Shown here: one piece after another, positions 54,301 through 61,549 of the stretch
Numbering within the stretch: the stretch's first letter is position 1
Layout of the letters: every line of letters begins with the position of its first letter
Source: an uncultured Bacteroidales bacterium
GTDB taxonomy: Bacteria; Bacteroidota; Bacteroidia; Bacteroidales; Bacteroidaceae
Direction of reading: 5' to 3'
Assembly: GCA_937914945.1 (NCBI GenBank)
Contig: CALGJF010000066.1
Span: 1 to 64,000 of the forward strand
Length of the DNA stretch: 64,000 bases
Translations under genes and position numbers: made by a program
Notes under the pieces: generated by a model
Told to the model about the DNA's origin: nothing
What the model saw: only the letters and a program-made list of their open reading frames with translations
Database searches by the model: none

Positions 54301-57256
54301 CGGCAAGGTCGGCAACAGCGGCACCTTTGTAGAAGCCTATTTTCGTATAGGTATTATCTATTTTGTCTATTATTTGCTGAGCCTTGGCTATGAGTTCACC
54401 AAGTATGGTTTTTTGCATTGCAGTGAGGTCAATCTCGGCAGTGGTGGTATTATTCTCGGAATCGACAGCCACAAAAGTTGCGTTACCCTGCAAAATGGTC
54501 TTCTTCGCCTCGTCGCTCAATTCAAATGTGGATTTGTTACTGAACGATACAAGCTCGCCGTTTTCATTGAATACAAGGAAACCTACACCGCCTTCGCCAC
54601 CGCTCATAGTAACGGTACCGTCGTTGCCGACTATCGCTGTGTAGGCTTCGGTTACAGAGGTGTTACCCTCGATAAAGTCGGTTACCGAGCCATATTCGGC
54701 CGATGCATTGGTATCCCAAAGGGCACGCTTGGTTGTACCGTCGTGTTGCAATGTTGTTTCGCTTGTTGCGTCGTTGATGAGCAAAACGGCATAGTTTACC
54801 GGGTAGTTCTTTTCTTTAACCGTTGTGATAGCTGTTTCTATCTGCTCCTCGGTTACATTATATATTGCATTGGAGTAATCACCGACAAAGCGCTTGGTCA
54901 TCAATTCAAAGAAGCCGTGGGCACGGAAAAACTCTGTCAAATCCTCACCTGCGGCATCACAAGCGTGCTGGTAGAAACGGAGCAACGATGTCTCACCGCT
55001 TATTTGCGCACCGTTAACCATTGGTGTCTGACGCAACAGTTCAAACAAACGAGGCCAAAACTGTGTGTTGTTACCTGCAAGGTGGTAGTAGAGCCACAAG
55101 CGATAATAGAGGTGGGTAATTGCCCAAATGTTGTTGGTGTAAAGGTCATTATCTTCGGTGTTAAAAGCATCGAGCACACTCGCCAATGAGCCGTCTGTAC
55201 CATTCACGCGCGATGTTCCCATACCCATATACCACACAGCAACGTTCGAGAAGAAGTTGTTGGTAACCTCGGTCTGTCCGTTAAGGTTGAAAATTGATTG
55301 ATGTTGGTGACCAATCTCGTGGGCGGGGCCCCAAGTGGGGCCTGCCTCAACCGCAATTTTGCCAATAATGCTACCCATTGTATTGTAATGGTAGTTACAA
55401 ACTCGCCAACCGCCACTCATATATCCGCTACCGGAACCAACTGCCGCACCGTGGTGGTTGTAATAATCGCTGTAATCGCGTCCCTCGCAGAATGCTTTAT
55501 AGGTATCGCCTGTATCGTTGCTACCGTAGTTGTATATGTCAAAGGTAGTATTCTCGGCTGTCCAGCCGGGATAGAGGCTGTTCATTTTATCGATATTCGA
55601 CTTGCTCAAAAGACCCATTGTTGCGTGCTCGCTGTACATAATGCGGTCCCACGCTTCGAGCATAATGTTTATTTTATTTCGAGTGCCGTTTGTAACAAGG
55701 TTCATTCCCGGATAGTAGGTATCGCTGAAATCGCCAAAAGCATTTCCACTGCCGGCATAGCAGTTGGGGGTGGTGGGAACTTCTATATTTTCGAGATGCC
55801 AAGCAAGGGCTTTTTCTATGCCGCCACCGTCATTGGCAACGCCGAAGTAGCCATTGGTGCTGTCCCAGGTACCAAAGGGAAAGAGCAGTGTCTGGCGATG
55901 ACCAAGCAGTGCAAAATCTGTGGCAAGCGCCGCACGGGCTTTGTAATAATCCCAGTCGGCATCGTTATCAACCTCGCCCCAAAGGTTCTCGGTACCAGAA
56001 TCTTCTGCGCGGAAGTCACCCATTGCATTGAAGAAACCGTTGATGTGTCCGCCCTCGATGTGAATTTTCAAGGGCTTGTAATCGCTGAGTTTATGGGGGA
56101 ATTCGCCTGTTGAGGTATTATAGGTGTGAACGAGGTAGTTTATCCATAGTTGGCAACCATCACTAGTATAAGGGATTACATTCAATCCTTTTTTCAGCTG
56201 AGTATAGGCTGCATTGTTATAAGGGTTTGTTACTCCGTGTCCGGTTTGGTGTGCCACCCAAAGCTCGGCACCATCGGCAATGTCGCCTTCGACCATTATA
56301 TAGATGGGTTCACCGGCATTGGCATAGATACCTGTGGGGTTATCCATATTACAGTGGGCGTTGATACCGAGGAAAGAGGTAATCTCGCCCTCGACGCTGT
56401 AAGGCTCATACATCTGCACACGGAACTTCTTGGCATAATCATGCTCCCAAGTGGTGTAAACATCCCACTGGCCGTGGCTGCTGTTATTACCGTTAGGGCG
56501 AGCATCAAGCGCAACGGTCTCCTCGGCCCAGTTGCCACCGCGCACCTTCTTCACCATATTTTTCAACGTTTGAGGAAGTGCCGAATAATTGGCATCGGCT
56601 GCCAACTGTTCATCGGTCATCGAGGTTGTTGTATATGCACTTTTAAGAATGGTGCAGGCTGCGTCGGAGAAGATTGCTTCAAGGCTTGTTACATAGGCGG
56701 CAGACTCAGCCACTGTGGGTGCCTTTTCGAGCAAAGCAGTTATCTCGTCTGTTGTATAATTGACCTTGGTTATTGTCCAATGAGTTCCGGTATTATCGTT
56801 TCCATTCAACCAACCGACAATATTATACCCTCCGTTGTCGCCATTGTTATCGTCGTGCATATAACCATAGCCATCAGAACCTTTGGTTTTTAACGTATTA
56901 AGGGTGGTATTTGATGTGTACAGCTCAAATTTATTGTATTCGTGGCTGTAGTCATCGGTCATAGACCAAGCCGTGTATGCCGACTGGGCTCCTTTGAGGT
57001 ATTTACCACAAGCGAGGTTACGCAACACGTAGTAGTCGCCATCTTTGGTTACATACCACTCCTGCTTGGTATCGGCTGCATCGGTGGTCTTTGTGTGGAC
57101 ATCATCGACGCCATCGGCACTTAAAGAGCGGTCGGCTCTTGCACTCACGAAACGGTACACCTGCCCTACTTCCAATGAGGATAGTTGTGCACTAACGGTT
57201 GCCGTCACCAACAGCAGCAGCGACACAACCCACAAACGAGTAAAAATGTTTCTCAT
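48323..57256 (-). CDS. Giant secreted M60-like metallopeptidase with four F5/8-type C domains
   Basis: A 2977-aa protein. Signal peptide about 1-24 (ends VSAQ). An N-terminal beta-trefoil-like domain (about 25-170) precedes the M60-like (enhancin/mucinase) catalytic region at about 270-830. The zinc motif is H646-E-I-G-H650, with third ligand E663 in NGQTEVTNN. Four F5/8-type C (CBM32-like) domains lie at about 1185-1335, 1420-1600, 1870-2025 and 2120-2285, separated by helical FIVAR-like spacers. Beta-trefoil-like modules follow at about 2340-2850. The tail IYDLQGRKIEEVVVPGFYIV resembles a sorting signal. M60-like enzymes of gut bacteria cleave glycoproteins next to O-glycans, so mucin is the likely substrate. 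It is separated by more than 19 kb from the glycosidase island but fits the same diet. Confidence 0.9.
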   Translation of the reverse strand: MRNIFTRLWVVSLLLLVTATVSAQLSSLEVGQVYRFVSARADRSLSADGVDDVHTKTTDAADTKQEWYVTKDGDYYVLRNLACGKYLKGAQSAYTAWSMTDDYSHEYNKFELYTSNTTLNTLKTKGSDGYGYMHDDNNGDNGGYNIVGWLNGNDNTGTHWTITKVNYTTDEITALLEKAPTVAESAAYVTSLEAIFSDAACTILKSAYTTTSMTDEQLAADANYSALPQTLKNMVKKVRGGNWAEETVALDARPNGNNSSHGQWDVYTTWEHDYAKKFRVQMYEPYSVEGEITSFLGINAHCNMDNPTGIYANAGEPIYIMVEGDIADGAELWVAHQTGHGVTNPYNNAAYTQLKKGLNVIPYTSDGCQLWINYLVHTYNTSTGEFPHKLSDYKPLKIHIEGGHINGFFNAMGDFRAEDSGTENLWGEVDNDADWDYYKARAALATDFALLGHRQTLLFPFGTWDSTNGYFGVANDGGGIEKALAWHLENIEVPTTPNCYAGSGNAFGDFSDTYYPGMNLVTNGTRNKINIMLEAWDRIMYSEHATMGLLSKSNIDKMNSLYPGWTAENTTFDIYNYGSNDTGDTYKAFCEGRDYSDYYNHHGAAVGSGSGYMSGGWRVCNYHYNTMGSIIGKIAVEAGPTWGPAHEIGHQHQSIFNLNGQTEVTNNFFSNVAVWYMGMGTSRVNGTDGSLASVLDAFNTEDNDLYTNNIWAITHLYYRLWLYYHLAGNNTQFWPRLFELLRQTPMVNGAQISGETSLLRFYQHACDAAGEDLTEFFRAHGFFELMTKRFVGDYSNAIYNVTEEQIETAITTVKEKNYPVNYAVLLINDATSETTLQHDGTTKRALWDTNASAEYGSVTDFIEGNTSVTEAYTAIVGNDGTVTMSGGEGGVGFLVFNENGELVSFSNKSTFELSDEAKKTILQGNATFVAVDSENNTTTAEIDLTAMQKTILGELIAKAQQIIDKIDNTYTKIGFYKGAAVADLAAALENAKTVYDAGTSGYGAAYDLLYAEYQKVLENPDARIPFDPSLTYIITNKKNTNETMWVNNELVVRSEGGVDQTADAAKWQFKATASDGVYNIYNKKGYYCPAVAQSTAMTATTTANADALYTLQEMEAGVWAIKLSPAAGYRNFHSSWSNVVGWEIGNDASRWYLTAVEPNATIADLTNLEVYITKTEALLGEVLGTVTYTRGENIDLQTTTEGSAGYIWSNAPHSEGPIANLVDGVTTNYFHSDYSGGAVTSGVHYIAVDLGAGNTLPRFAFSHTTRSGAQNDFPKSVDVYGSDDNVTYKYLGSASDMPQSAGTSWQFDGMIISSHRYLRFNMHANRGYWHMAEFDIMPVTGFTATVNDTYSGTVNVGTLTAALDALYNGKSVALSMSPTEDNIDEKLSALTSAYEALYTEYSAAITARKNTLAQLAANTQNLIEQVGTVSFAQETPVELNDGNFYCNAPYIASNNDDNSAEYVSKLTDGNNSTYLHTRWNANSDDGDYHYLRVDMGEGVSIGKFNFTYTTASRGKKDMPLTMVVEGANEIDGDNTTADTFTEIVTLTSLPEVLNTNTVYNSVVLGSNETPYRYLRFKVTDITVDEDDNNGHPFFTMAEFALSSIVDEKTTVNSTYKSVVSEELLLSSVHTTNSSNAMSTNALVTSVPMLDAAIADQQAAYDNLNEAMQKATCDKTELQAAYDNALALYNKMADAEGNVTSNYAPSTLTVEQLAAAKTALDAAKDKLDNSNEQGEIDTAKGNLETAFEPLDTVESLNVAATKDKSTLNALIASTNTLLGTINGNIENNSDYYASSSLALDELNTALQNAQDAVSRYYLTETQYTAAYEALNDCYTAANNVVIADVAKDELNALITRMGELLATTTVSGAQTAGSLPLQVTDKTESFYILTYPRATDDNGKGAIIDETDGVGNTGTFTGTYWESSSEAYSHYVEIDLGVNTVIEDFLIDYTTRYSGAADSRPTGLKFYGSNDKETYTELFSVTEGLPTTENTKWEMSAPYELAKNYRYIRVAVASNRGGCFNMSDFNLYSHCTAMVNQNYSTSDIFDYLPAALREYCDAKEAVGKYLVADDCTAAKEQLQAQIDAIQSVIDSNINERGGLETLANETNALVTEVATINETETAITMQCTDENAPYYLYCNAAGTENGGSDALGVAALVGDKATNTEHLHTAYRGSTDDDLDHYLRLDMGENKAIMSFKFSYTGRNSGNNNDPKVMLIEGSNDLENFELITKLTDLPTSPTPTTYTSDVLGNGKAYRYIRFMVIKTNNNAMYKEHPYFVLSQFAVTACKTIEVKSEYQSINLPLSKLVTANNEVVEAGIVVEQFYTTQEAYDNSYAELEAAYNALNVAKDARNIPVILTTDVNNPVLYKIKIKRSDTSVLEFDGAADATNMVAVDDDELGNEYQAWYFMQGTDADSNDDLLILPYWRAGEHNTTYRLASNLIEDGNSKVKAVDGTDDTYKQNWYITFTDGKTVADWWNIQPEGKATYFSNHGGKNNKMGFWADSAQSPGDDGSNFQFVLDETDYSMSDAYFELYNLHADCGGEKVSGEAIGCYTAGTVETYNNVYNAATEKLADADATDDDYNSARTALEDAYNALTRNMPVVGGFYKIRSAYKTADDGDTYSSDGVVYADDDNNVYWAKDYDITSARAIWYIEPIEGGYNIKNMHTGCSFTTLVWAEATTLSTTPATFTINVLDDATGILKIVSGQPMHAQESGNKIVGYSGGLNSASAWRIEEVSVDDVVANIEHTITLAANTTGNDKTTGYSTLNLGYPVTVPAGVTAYIVTNSAIVDNTIELYEYASEGATIPANFPVILRGSIEESAGRAFKFNNAAVAAVDNEDNLLGGSNYTTYESCLDENGDNVYNIYMLTRKSGIVAMRWVYENYRADKTNTGSNDDGGYVKCPANKVYLKLGGTTTQNLSTEYFFGIFSGTTDIDEVNTEENPLEGTIYDLQGRKIEEVVVPGFYIVNGKKVFVNSELLK

Positions 57257-57556
57257 TTCCTTTTTCTTTTTTCGCCTGCAAAAACGGATTTTGCCGCCAT
57301 TGCAGGCAATTTGTTATTATTATTTTATTTTTTCCTTGTCAAAAAATATCATTTTGCATAGATTTAAGGATGCAACAAATGCAAAGAGCCGTACTATGCA
57401 TAAATCGTTCAAAATTAGTTAAAAATGCTGAAAAGACAAAAAAAGTTGTATTTTATTTACCATTTTGGGAGTACTTTTATACGAACAGGCCTTTTTGTAT
57501 TACAAAAACGGGGTTGCAGGAGATATTAACTTTATATCATTTTTAAAAAAAAAAGA
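57257..57556. other. 300-bp AT-rich leader region of the M60 gene
   Basis: This stretch holds no supportable gene. It should contain the promoter of the minus-strand M60 gene, but I find no clean TTG/TAnnTTTG pair, only an A/T-rich region with short runs such as CAAAAAATA. A regulated or distant start is possible. Confidence 0.4.
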
Positions 57557-57589
57557 GCCCTGCCTGTATATACTTGATACAGACAGGGC
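57557..57589 (-). terminator. Terminator downstream of the AbiEii-like cassette
   Basis: A 12-bp stem (57557-57568 and 57578-57589, one mismatch that can pair as G-U) with a 9-nt loop. On the minus strand it is followed by TCTTTTTTTTTT. It stops minus-strand transcription coming through direct repeat 1 before the M60 gene. Confidence 0.8.
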
Positions 57590-57598
57590 AAGTGGTTC

Positions 57599-57819
57599 CC
57601 ACCAAATTTATTTCGGCAAAGCAACTATCCATAGAAAAGGTTGACACTTTTTCAGCAAAACTCTCCCACTTTTCAAAGAGGGAGTACCCGAAGGGGGAGG
57701 GAGTTCTGTTTGTGCCGCGCGGGCTACGACCGGCGAGTGTTGTCAAAGAGAAAATTACAGCAGGCTGTTTTTAGACAAAAGAACAGAAGAAAAAGAAGAG
57801 GAAGATTTTTTTTGCAACA
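57599..57819. repeat. Direct repeat 1 (about 220 bp) flanking the AbiEii-like pair
   Basis: This 221-bp segment recurs in the same orientation at 58838-59057. By eye there are about seven substitutions and one 1-bp indel (about 96% identity). It contains an imperfect hairpin (CTCCCACTTTTC ... GAGGGAG), a CCGCGCGGGC block and a purine-rich end (AGAAGAAAAAGAAGAGGAAG). It encodes no convincing protein: frames are open through it on both strands but give no domain. It ends 39 bp past the AbiEii-like stop. Confidence 0.9.
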
Positions 57820-57858
57820 ATATTCTTATGGCAAAAAAGCACAAGTAATTCTATCTTT

Positions 57859-58488
57859 TTATTTGAAAATCTTTTTGGGCTGTTCAGTCATATCAAAAAG
57901 ACGTTGAGCAATCTTTTTCCAATCAAACAGGCCGTTAATCATAACAACCGATTCATCAAAATTTATATCGTCAAAAAAAACGAGGGATTTAACCGGCATC
58001 AGCACATTGGCATTAGGATATTTTGCCAAGTAAAATTGCAACATTTCGTCCAATGAATATTGCGCTGACAAAACAGCTATATCGACAAAATCTTTTATTC
58101 GGGTGCCATTATGCGAAACGGCATCCAACTTCATTGCTATGATATCGGGAACACTCTCCAATCGAACGCCATCGATAATATCGGGCTCAGCAATGTGTGG
58201 GTAGTTGAAACGTATGCAATCAATCATTACGCCATTGATAAAGCCTTTCAATGTTTGCCCACGCTCAAAAGCAACCTTCATTGCATACTTTTTCACGAGC
58301 ATCTCCCGCAGTTCTACTATATCGAACTCTTCTTTTGTGAAAAAATCGAGGTCGATGCTCTTTCTATGTCCTATGCGGAGAGCAAGCGCTGTGCCACCAA
58401 CAAGATTGAATGATGACATCAGAGGTTCTTTCTGCAACTCTCTCAGAAGTTCCAATGTCCTCGGCTCAACGGCCTGTGTTTGTAGCAT
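57859..58488 (-). CDS. AbiEii/AbiGii-type nucleotidyltransferase (toxin-like)
   Basis: A 209-aa protein of the AbiEii nucleotidyltransferase family. The signature runs LVGGTALALRIGHRKSIDLDFF (G31-G32, D46, D48), with a third acidic residue in GVMIDCIRF (D90). A later block is DIIAMKLDAVSHNG and KDFVDIAVL. AbiEii toxins modify tRNA 3' ends in studied type IV-like systems. This length and motif set fit the stand-alone Bacteroidetes form. It overlaps the upstream DUF6922-like gene by 46 nt, so the two are translationally coupled as a probable toxin/antitoxin pair. The cassette lies between two direct repeats. Its target and phage-defence activity are unproven. Confidence 0.87.
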   Translation of the reverse strand: MLQTQAVEPRTLELLRELQKEPLMSSFNLVGGTALALRIGHRKSIDLDFFTKEEFDIVELREMLVKKYAMKVAFERGQTLKGFINGVMIDCIRFNYPHIAEPDIIDGVRLESVPDIIAMKLDAVSHNGTRIKDFVDIAVLSAQYSLDEMLQFYLAKYPNANVLMPVKSLVFFDDINFDESVVMINGLFDWKKIAQRLFDMTEQPKKIFK

Positions 58489-58763
58489 CTTAGTTCCTCC
58501 TTTTTAAGTTTGAAAGCCAAACAGACAAAGTTTATATCCATAGGGCTTAAATAGGGAATGTTTTTAATGGCTTCACGGAATCCGTCTATTCCGCCATAGA
58601 TATCGAATGCCGCATAGTAATCCTCGGGGGTGCCAAGTTCTACGACACGCTGTACCACAAGAGTACGGGATGCTTGCCAATCGAAATTATGCAAGTCGTA
58701 CTCCCACAGCAGCGCCGGATTAAGATTGTGCCCGTTTTGTGTATAATTGTCTAATATTACCAT
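58443..58763 (-). CDS. DUF6922-like partner (putative antitoxin)
   Basis: A 106-aa protein starting MVILDNYTQNGHNLNPALLW. Diagnostic text is LLWEYDLHNFDWQASRTLVV, RVVELGTPEDYYAAFDIYGG and SPMDINFVCLAFKLKKEEL, which I associate with DUF6922 proteins found beside AbiEii-type genes. The frame stays open upstream to 58886 but that part reads back into direct repeat 2, so the ATG at 58763 is chosen. The 3' end overlaps the toxin-like gene by 46 nt. Antitoxin function is inferred from position only; it lacks an obvious DNA-binding motif. Confidence 0.72.
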   Translation of the reverse strand: MVILDNYTQNGHNLNPALLWEYDLHNFDWQASRTLVVQRVVELGTPEDYYAAFDIYGGIDGFREAIKNIPYLSPMDINFVCLAFKLKKEELRCYKHRPLSRGHWNF

Positions 58764-58782
58764 ACAGCATACTATGTATATG

Positions 58783-58813
58783 CAAATATCACATATTTTA
58801 ATGATAAAACCAA
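58783..58813 (-). promoter_or_regulatory. Putative promoter of the toxin-like pair
   Basis: On the minus strand GATATTTG (complement of 58783-58790) is one base off TAnnTTTG, and TTG lies 20 nt upstream (complement of 58811-58813). It is inside the cassette, between the first ATG and direct repeat 2. Confidence 0.4.
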
Positions 58814-58837
58814 GCAATTTTGCTGTTTTGCCGTTTT

Positions 58838-59057
58838 CCACCAAATTTATTTCGGCAAAGCGGCTATCCATAGAAAAGGATGACACTTTTTCAGCAAAAC
58901 TCTCCCACTTTTCAAAGAGGGAGTATCCGAAGGGGAGGGAGTTCTGTTTGTGCCGCGCGGGCTATGGCCGGCGAGTGTTGTCAAAGAAAAAATTACAGCA
59001 GGCTGTTTTTAGACAAAAGAACAGAAGAAAAAGAAGAGGAAGATTTTTTTTGCAACA
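58838..59057. repeat. Direct repeat 2 (about 220 bp) flanking the AbiEii-like pair
   Basis: The second copy of the 221-bp segment at 57599-57819, in the same orientation, 1239 bp apart start to start. Differences from copy 1 include GCGGC for GCAAC near the start, a missing G in the GAAGGGG run, and TATGG for TACGA in the middle. It ends 97 bp before metY, so it now lies upstream of that gene's promoter. Apart from the promoter of the toxin-like pair (58783-58813), the 391 bp between that pair and metY hold only this repeat and the metY promoter region. Confidence 0.9.
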
Positions 59058-59111
59058 TTTTTTTATCTAAAAAAAACAGTATAATTAAAATAATTTCACA
59101 ACGATTAGTAT

Positions 59112-59119
59112 TATCTTCG
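59112..59119 (+). promoter_or_regulatory. Putative -7 box for metY
   Basis: TATCTTCG is one base off TAnnTTTG and lies 35 bp before the ATG. No TTG is seen at the right distance. There is no room between it and the ATG for a SAM riboswitch. Confidence 0.35.
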
Positions 59120-59154
59120 CCAAAAATTGTTGAAATAACTAAAAACAGTAATAT

Positions 59155-60438
59155 ATGGACAAGAAACTAAACAAAGGAACCATTTGTGTTCAGGGTGGCT
59201 GGCAGCCCAAGAAGGGCGAGTCGCGCGTGCTACCCATTTTCCAGAGTACCACATTCAAATACGAGACAAGCGAGCAGATGGCACGCCTCTTTGACCTTGA
59301 AGATTCGGGCTACTTCTATTCGCGCCTGCAAAACCCCACCGTTGATGCTGTTGGCGCAAAGATTGCAGCGCTTGAAGGCGGTGTGGGCGCAGTACTCACA
59401 TCATCGGGGCAAGCTGCCAACTTCTATGCAATACTTAACATCTGCCAGGCGGGCGACCACTTTGTGTCGGCAACAACCATTTACGGCGGTACATATAACC
59501 TGTTCTCGGTTACCATGAAGAAGATGGGCATTGAGGTAACTTTCGTTGATGCCGACGCCCCTGCCGAGGAGATTGAGAAGGCATTCCGCCCCAACACCAA
59601 GGCTCTTTTCGGCGAGACTATCTCCAACCCCGGTGCCGCCGTGCTTGACCTTGAAAAATTTGCTACAATAGCCCACAAGAACGGTGTGCCCTTTATTGTG
59701 GACAACACATTTGCAACACCAATAAACTGCCGCCCTATTGAGTGGGGTGCCGACATTGTTACACACTCCACCACAAAATACATGGATGGCCACGCGGTTG
59801 CAGTGGGTGGTGCTGTTATTGACAGCGGCAATTTCGATTGGGAGGCTCACCACGACAAATTCACCTGCCTCACCGAGCCCGACGAGAGCTATCACGGCCT
59901 TGTTTATACAAAGAACTTTGGCAAGGCGGCATACATAACAAAGGTTGTGTCGCAGGTAATGCGCGACTTGGGCGCAATGATGGCTCCGCAAAATGCATTC
60001 TTGCTTAATTTAGGCTTGGAGACTATGCACCTGCGTATGCCCCGCCACTGCGAGAATGCACAGAAGGTTGCAGAGTTCTTGCAGGCCCACCCCAAAGTGA
60101 AATGGGTGAACTTCAGCGGCTTGGAGGGCGATAAATACCACAGCCTTGCGCAGAAATACCTGCCCAATGGTGGTTGCGGCGTGATGGCCTTTGCCGTGGA
60201 GGGCGACAAGGAGGATGCAATCCGTTTCATGGATAGTTTGAACTTTATTTCTATTGTTACCCACGTTGCCGATGCTCGCTCATGCGTGCTGCATCCCGCA
60301 AGCCACACTCACCGCCAGTTGAGCGATGAGCAGTTGAAGGAGAGCGGCATCGACCCCGACCTCATTCGTCTTTCTGTGGGCATTGAGGATGCCGAGGATA
60401 TCATCGCCGACCTTGAACAGGCTTTGAGCACATTCTAA
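59155..60438 (+). CDS. metY: O-acetylhomoserine aminocarboxypropyltransferase/sulfhydrylase
   Basis: A 427-aa PLP enzyme of the Cys/Met metabolism family. The PLP lysine is K208 in VTHSTTKYMDGHAVAVGG, and the family regions FEYETSE-like FKYETSEQM and SRLQNPTVDAVGAKIAALEG are present. It would make homocysteine from O-acetylhomoserine and sulfide; the ~427-aa length fits MetY more than MetB or MetC. It is monocistronic, with a terminator at 60477-60508. Cysteine synthase side activity is possible. Confidence 0.9.
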   Translation: MDKKLNKGTICVQGGWQPKKGESRVLPIFQSTTFKYETSEQMARLFDLEDSGYFYSRLQNPTVDAVGAKIAALEGGVGAVLTSSGQAANFYAILNICQAGDHFVSATTIYGGTYNLFSVTMKKMGIEVTFVDADAPAEEIEKAFRPNTKALFGETISNPGAAVLDLEKFATIAHKNGVPFIVDNTFATPINCRPIEWGADIVTHSTTKYMDGHAVAVGGAVIDSGNFDWEAHHDKFTCLTEPDESYHGLVYTKNFGKAAYITKVVSQVMRDLGAMMAPQNAFLLNLGLETMHLRMPRHCENAQKVAEFLQAHPKVKWVNFSGLEGDKYHSLAQKYLPNGGCGVMAFAVEGDKEDAIRFMDSLNFISIVTHVADARSCVLHPASHTHRQLSDEQLKESGIDPDLIRLSVGIEDAEDIIADLEQALSTF

Positions 60439-60476
60439 CACAAGGCACAGCAATACTGTGTCAAAAAAAAACACCT

Positions 60477-60508
60477 ACAGGCGCGTTTTTGTAACGCGCC
60501 TGTTTTTT
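60477..60508 (+). terminator. Rho-independent terminator after metY
   Basis: An 11-bp stem (ACAGGCGCGTT / AACGCGCCTGT, 60477-60487 and 60493-60503) with a short loop and a T-run. Confidence 0.88.
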
Positions 60509-60538
60509 ATATATACCTACCACATTTCCCAAGATTTT

Positions 60539-60718
60539 CACTATCTTTGAGATAAATCTCGAAAATATTCTGCACTCGCCGTGTAAAATGTTCAAGCAAG
60601 CTTGACATTTTACGCTCGTTTGCCACTATCTTTGAGATAAATCTCGAAAATATTCTGCACTCGCTGTGTAAAATGTTCAAGCAAGCTTGACATTTTACGC
60701 TCGTTTGCCACTATCTTT
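60539..60718. repeat. Tandem 85-bp repeat, two full copies plus a partial third
   Basis: Copies start at 60539 and 60624, and a 10-bp start of a third (CACTATCTTT) begins at 60709. The two full copies differ by one base (CGCCGTG vs CGCTGTG). Each carries CACTATCTTTG, whose TATCTTTG equals the Bacteroidetes -7 box. Each also has a small palindrome GAGATAAATCTC and a hairpin pairing GTAAAATGTTCAAG with CTTGACATTTTAC. It lies between the metY terminator and pgeF in a 295-bp gap without genes. Confidence 0.9.
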
Positions 60719-60719
60719 A
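60687..60719 (+). promoter_or_regulatory. Putative promoter of pgeF at the repeat edge
   Basis: TTG (60687-60689) and TATCTTTA (60712-60719) are 22 nt apart; the -7 box has one mismatch. It is 14 bp before the ATG, so an upstream copy with an exact box at 60627-60634 (TTG at 60602-60604) may be the main start. Confidence 0.4.
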
Positions 60720-60733
60720 CAAAAGATAAACTG

Positions 60734-61501
60734 ATGATGGATAAATTAGAATACAACATACACCCCTGTGTTACCGCCTTTTCCACAAAGAGAGGGGGTG
60801 GCGGTTGCTACGGCGGTTTTAACATAACCCACTACTGCGGCGACAGCCCGCAGCACATTGCAGAGTGCAGGGCACAGCTATGCGGGGAATTGGGCATAGG
60901 CGACGAGCAACTCATATTGCCCCGCCAGACACACGGCTGCGAGATTCTAGAAATAGACTCGGCTTTTATGAACGCAAGCAAAGAGGAACAAGCCGACATG
61001 CTGCAAGGCATTGATGCGGTTGTAACCACCCTACCCCGCGTATGCATAGGTGTATCTACCGCCGATTGTGTACCCGTGCTACTGTGCGACACACAAAAAA
61101 GAGTTGTTGCTGCCGTGCATGCGGGATGGCGTGGCACGGTGGCTCGCATTGCAGAGCGTTGCATTGAAAGAATGTGTACCACACATGGGTGCAAGCCGCA
61201 TAACATAAAAGCTGTTATTGCACCAAGCATTGGGCGCGATGCCTTTGAGGTGGGTGGCGAGGTATATGCAGCCTTTGAAGAGGCCGGTTTCCCCATGGAA
61301 AGAATAGCACGCATGCACAACAAATGGCACATAGACCTATGGGAGGCAAACCGCTTGCAACTGCTATCGTGCGGCATACCGCAGGAGAATATTGAGATTG
61401 CTGGAGTGTGTACGCACAGCAACCACGCAGAGTGGTTCTCGGCAAGACGCTTGGGAATAAACTCGGGAAGAATATTTAACGGAATAATGATAGAGAAATG
61501 A
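60734..61501 (+). CDS. pgeF: Peptidoglycan editing factor PgeF (laccase-domain, YfiH family)
   Basis: A 255-aa YfiH/PgeF-family protein. Conserved metal and active-site motifs are PRQTHG, STADCVPVLL and HAGWRGT, and the family block VCTHSNHAEWFSARRLG is near the C-terminus. PgeF removes mis-incorporated amino acids from cell-wall precursors in studied bacteria; older annotations call it polyphenol oxidase. It is preceded by the 85-bp tandem repeat. The next gene begins 110 nt later, past an intergenic repeat. Confidence 0.9.
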   Translation: MMDKLEYNIHPCVTAFSTKRGGGGCYGGFNITHYCGDSPQHIAECRAQLCGELGIGDEQLILPRQTHGCEILEIDSAFMNASKEEQADMLQGIDAVVTTLPRVCIGVSTADCVPVLLCDTQKRVVAAVHAGWRGTVARIAERCIERMCTTHGCKPHNIKAVIAPSIGRDAFEVGGEVYAAFEEAGFPMERIARMHNKWHIDLWEANRLQLLSCGIPQENIEIAGVCTHSNHAEWFSARRLGINSGRIFNGIMIEK

Positions 61502-61549
61502 AAAAAAGTTCAGGTAATCAATTACAATTCTACACCAATTACAAGAATC

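Noticed and set aside
53858..55189. A 443-codon open frame antisense to the M60 gene
   Set aside because: It is a shadow of the well-supported sense frame. No signal or domain, and cysteine-rich random composition.
57574..57774. Open frames inside the direct repeats as a small protein gene
   Set aside because: The copy 2 frame is changed by the 1-bp indel, no domain is seen, and the sequence is structured non-coding-like.
59058..59154. A SAM or other riboswitch upstream of metY
   Set aside because: Only 97 bp lie between the repeat and the ATG, with the promoter inside; no aptamer-like core visible.
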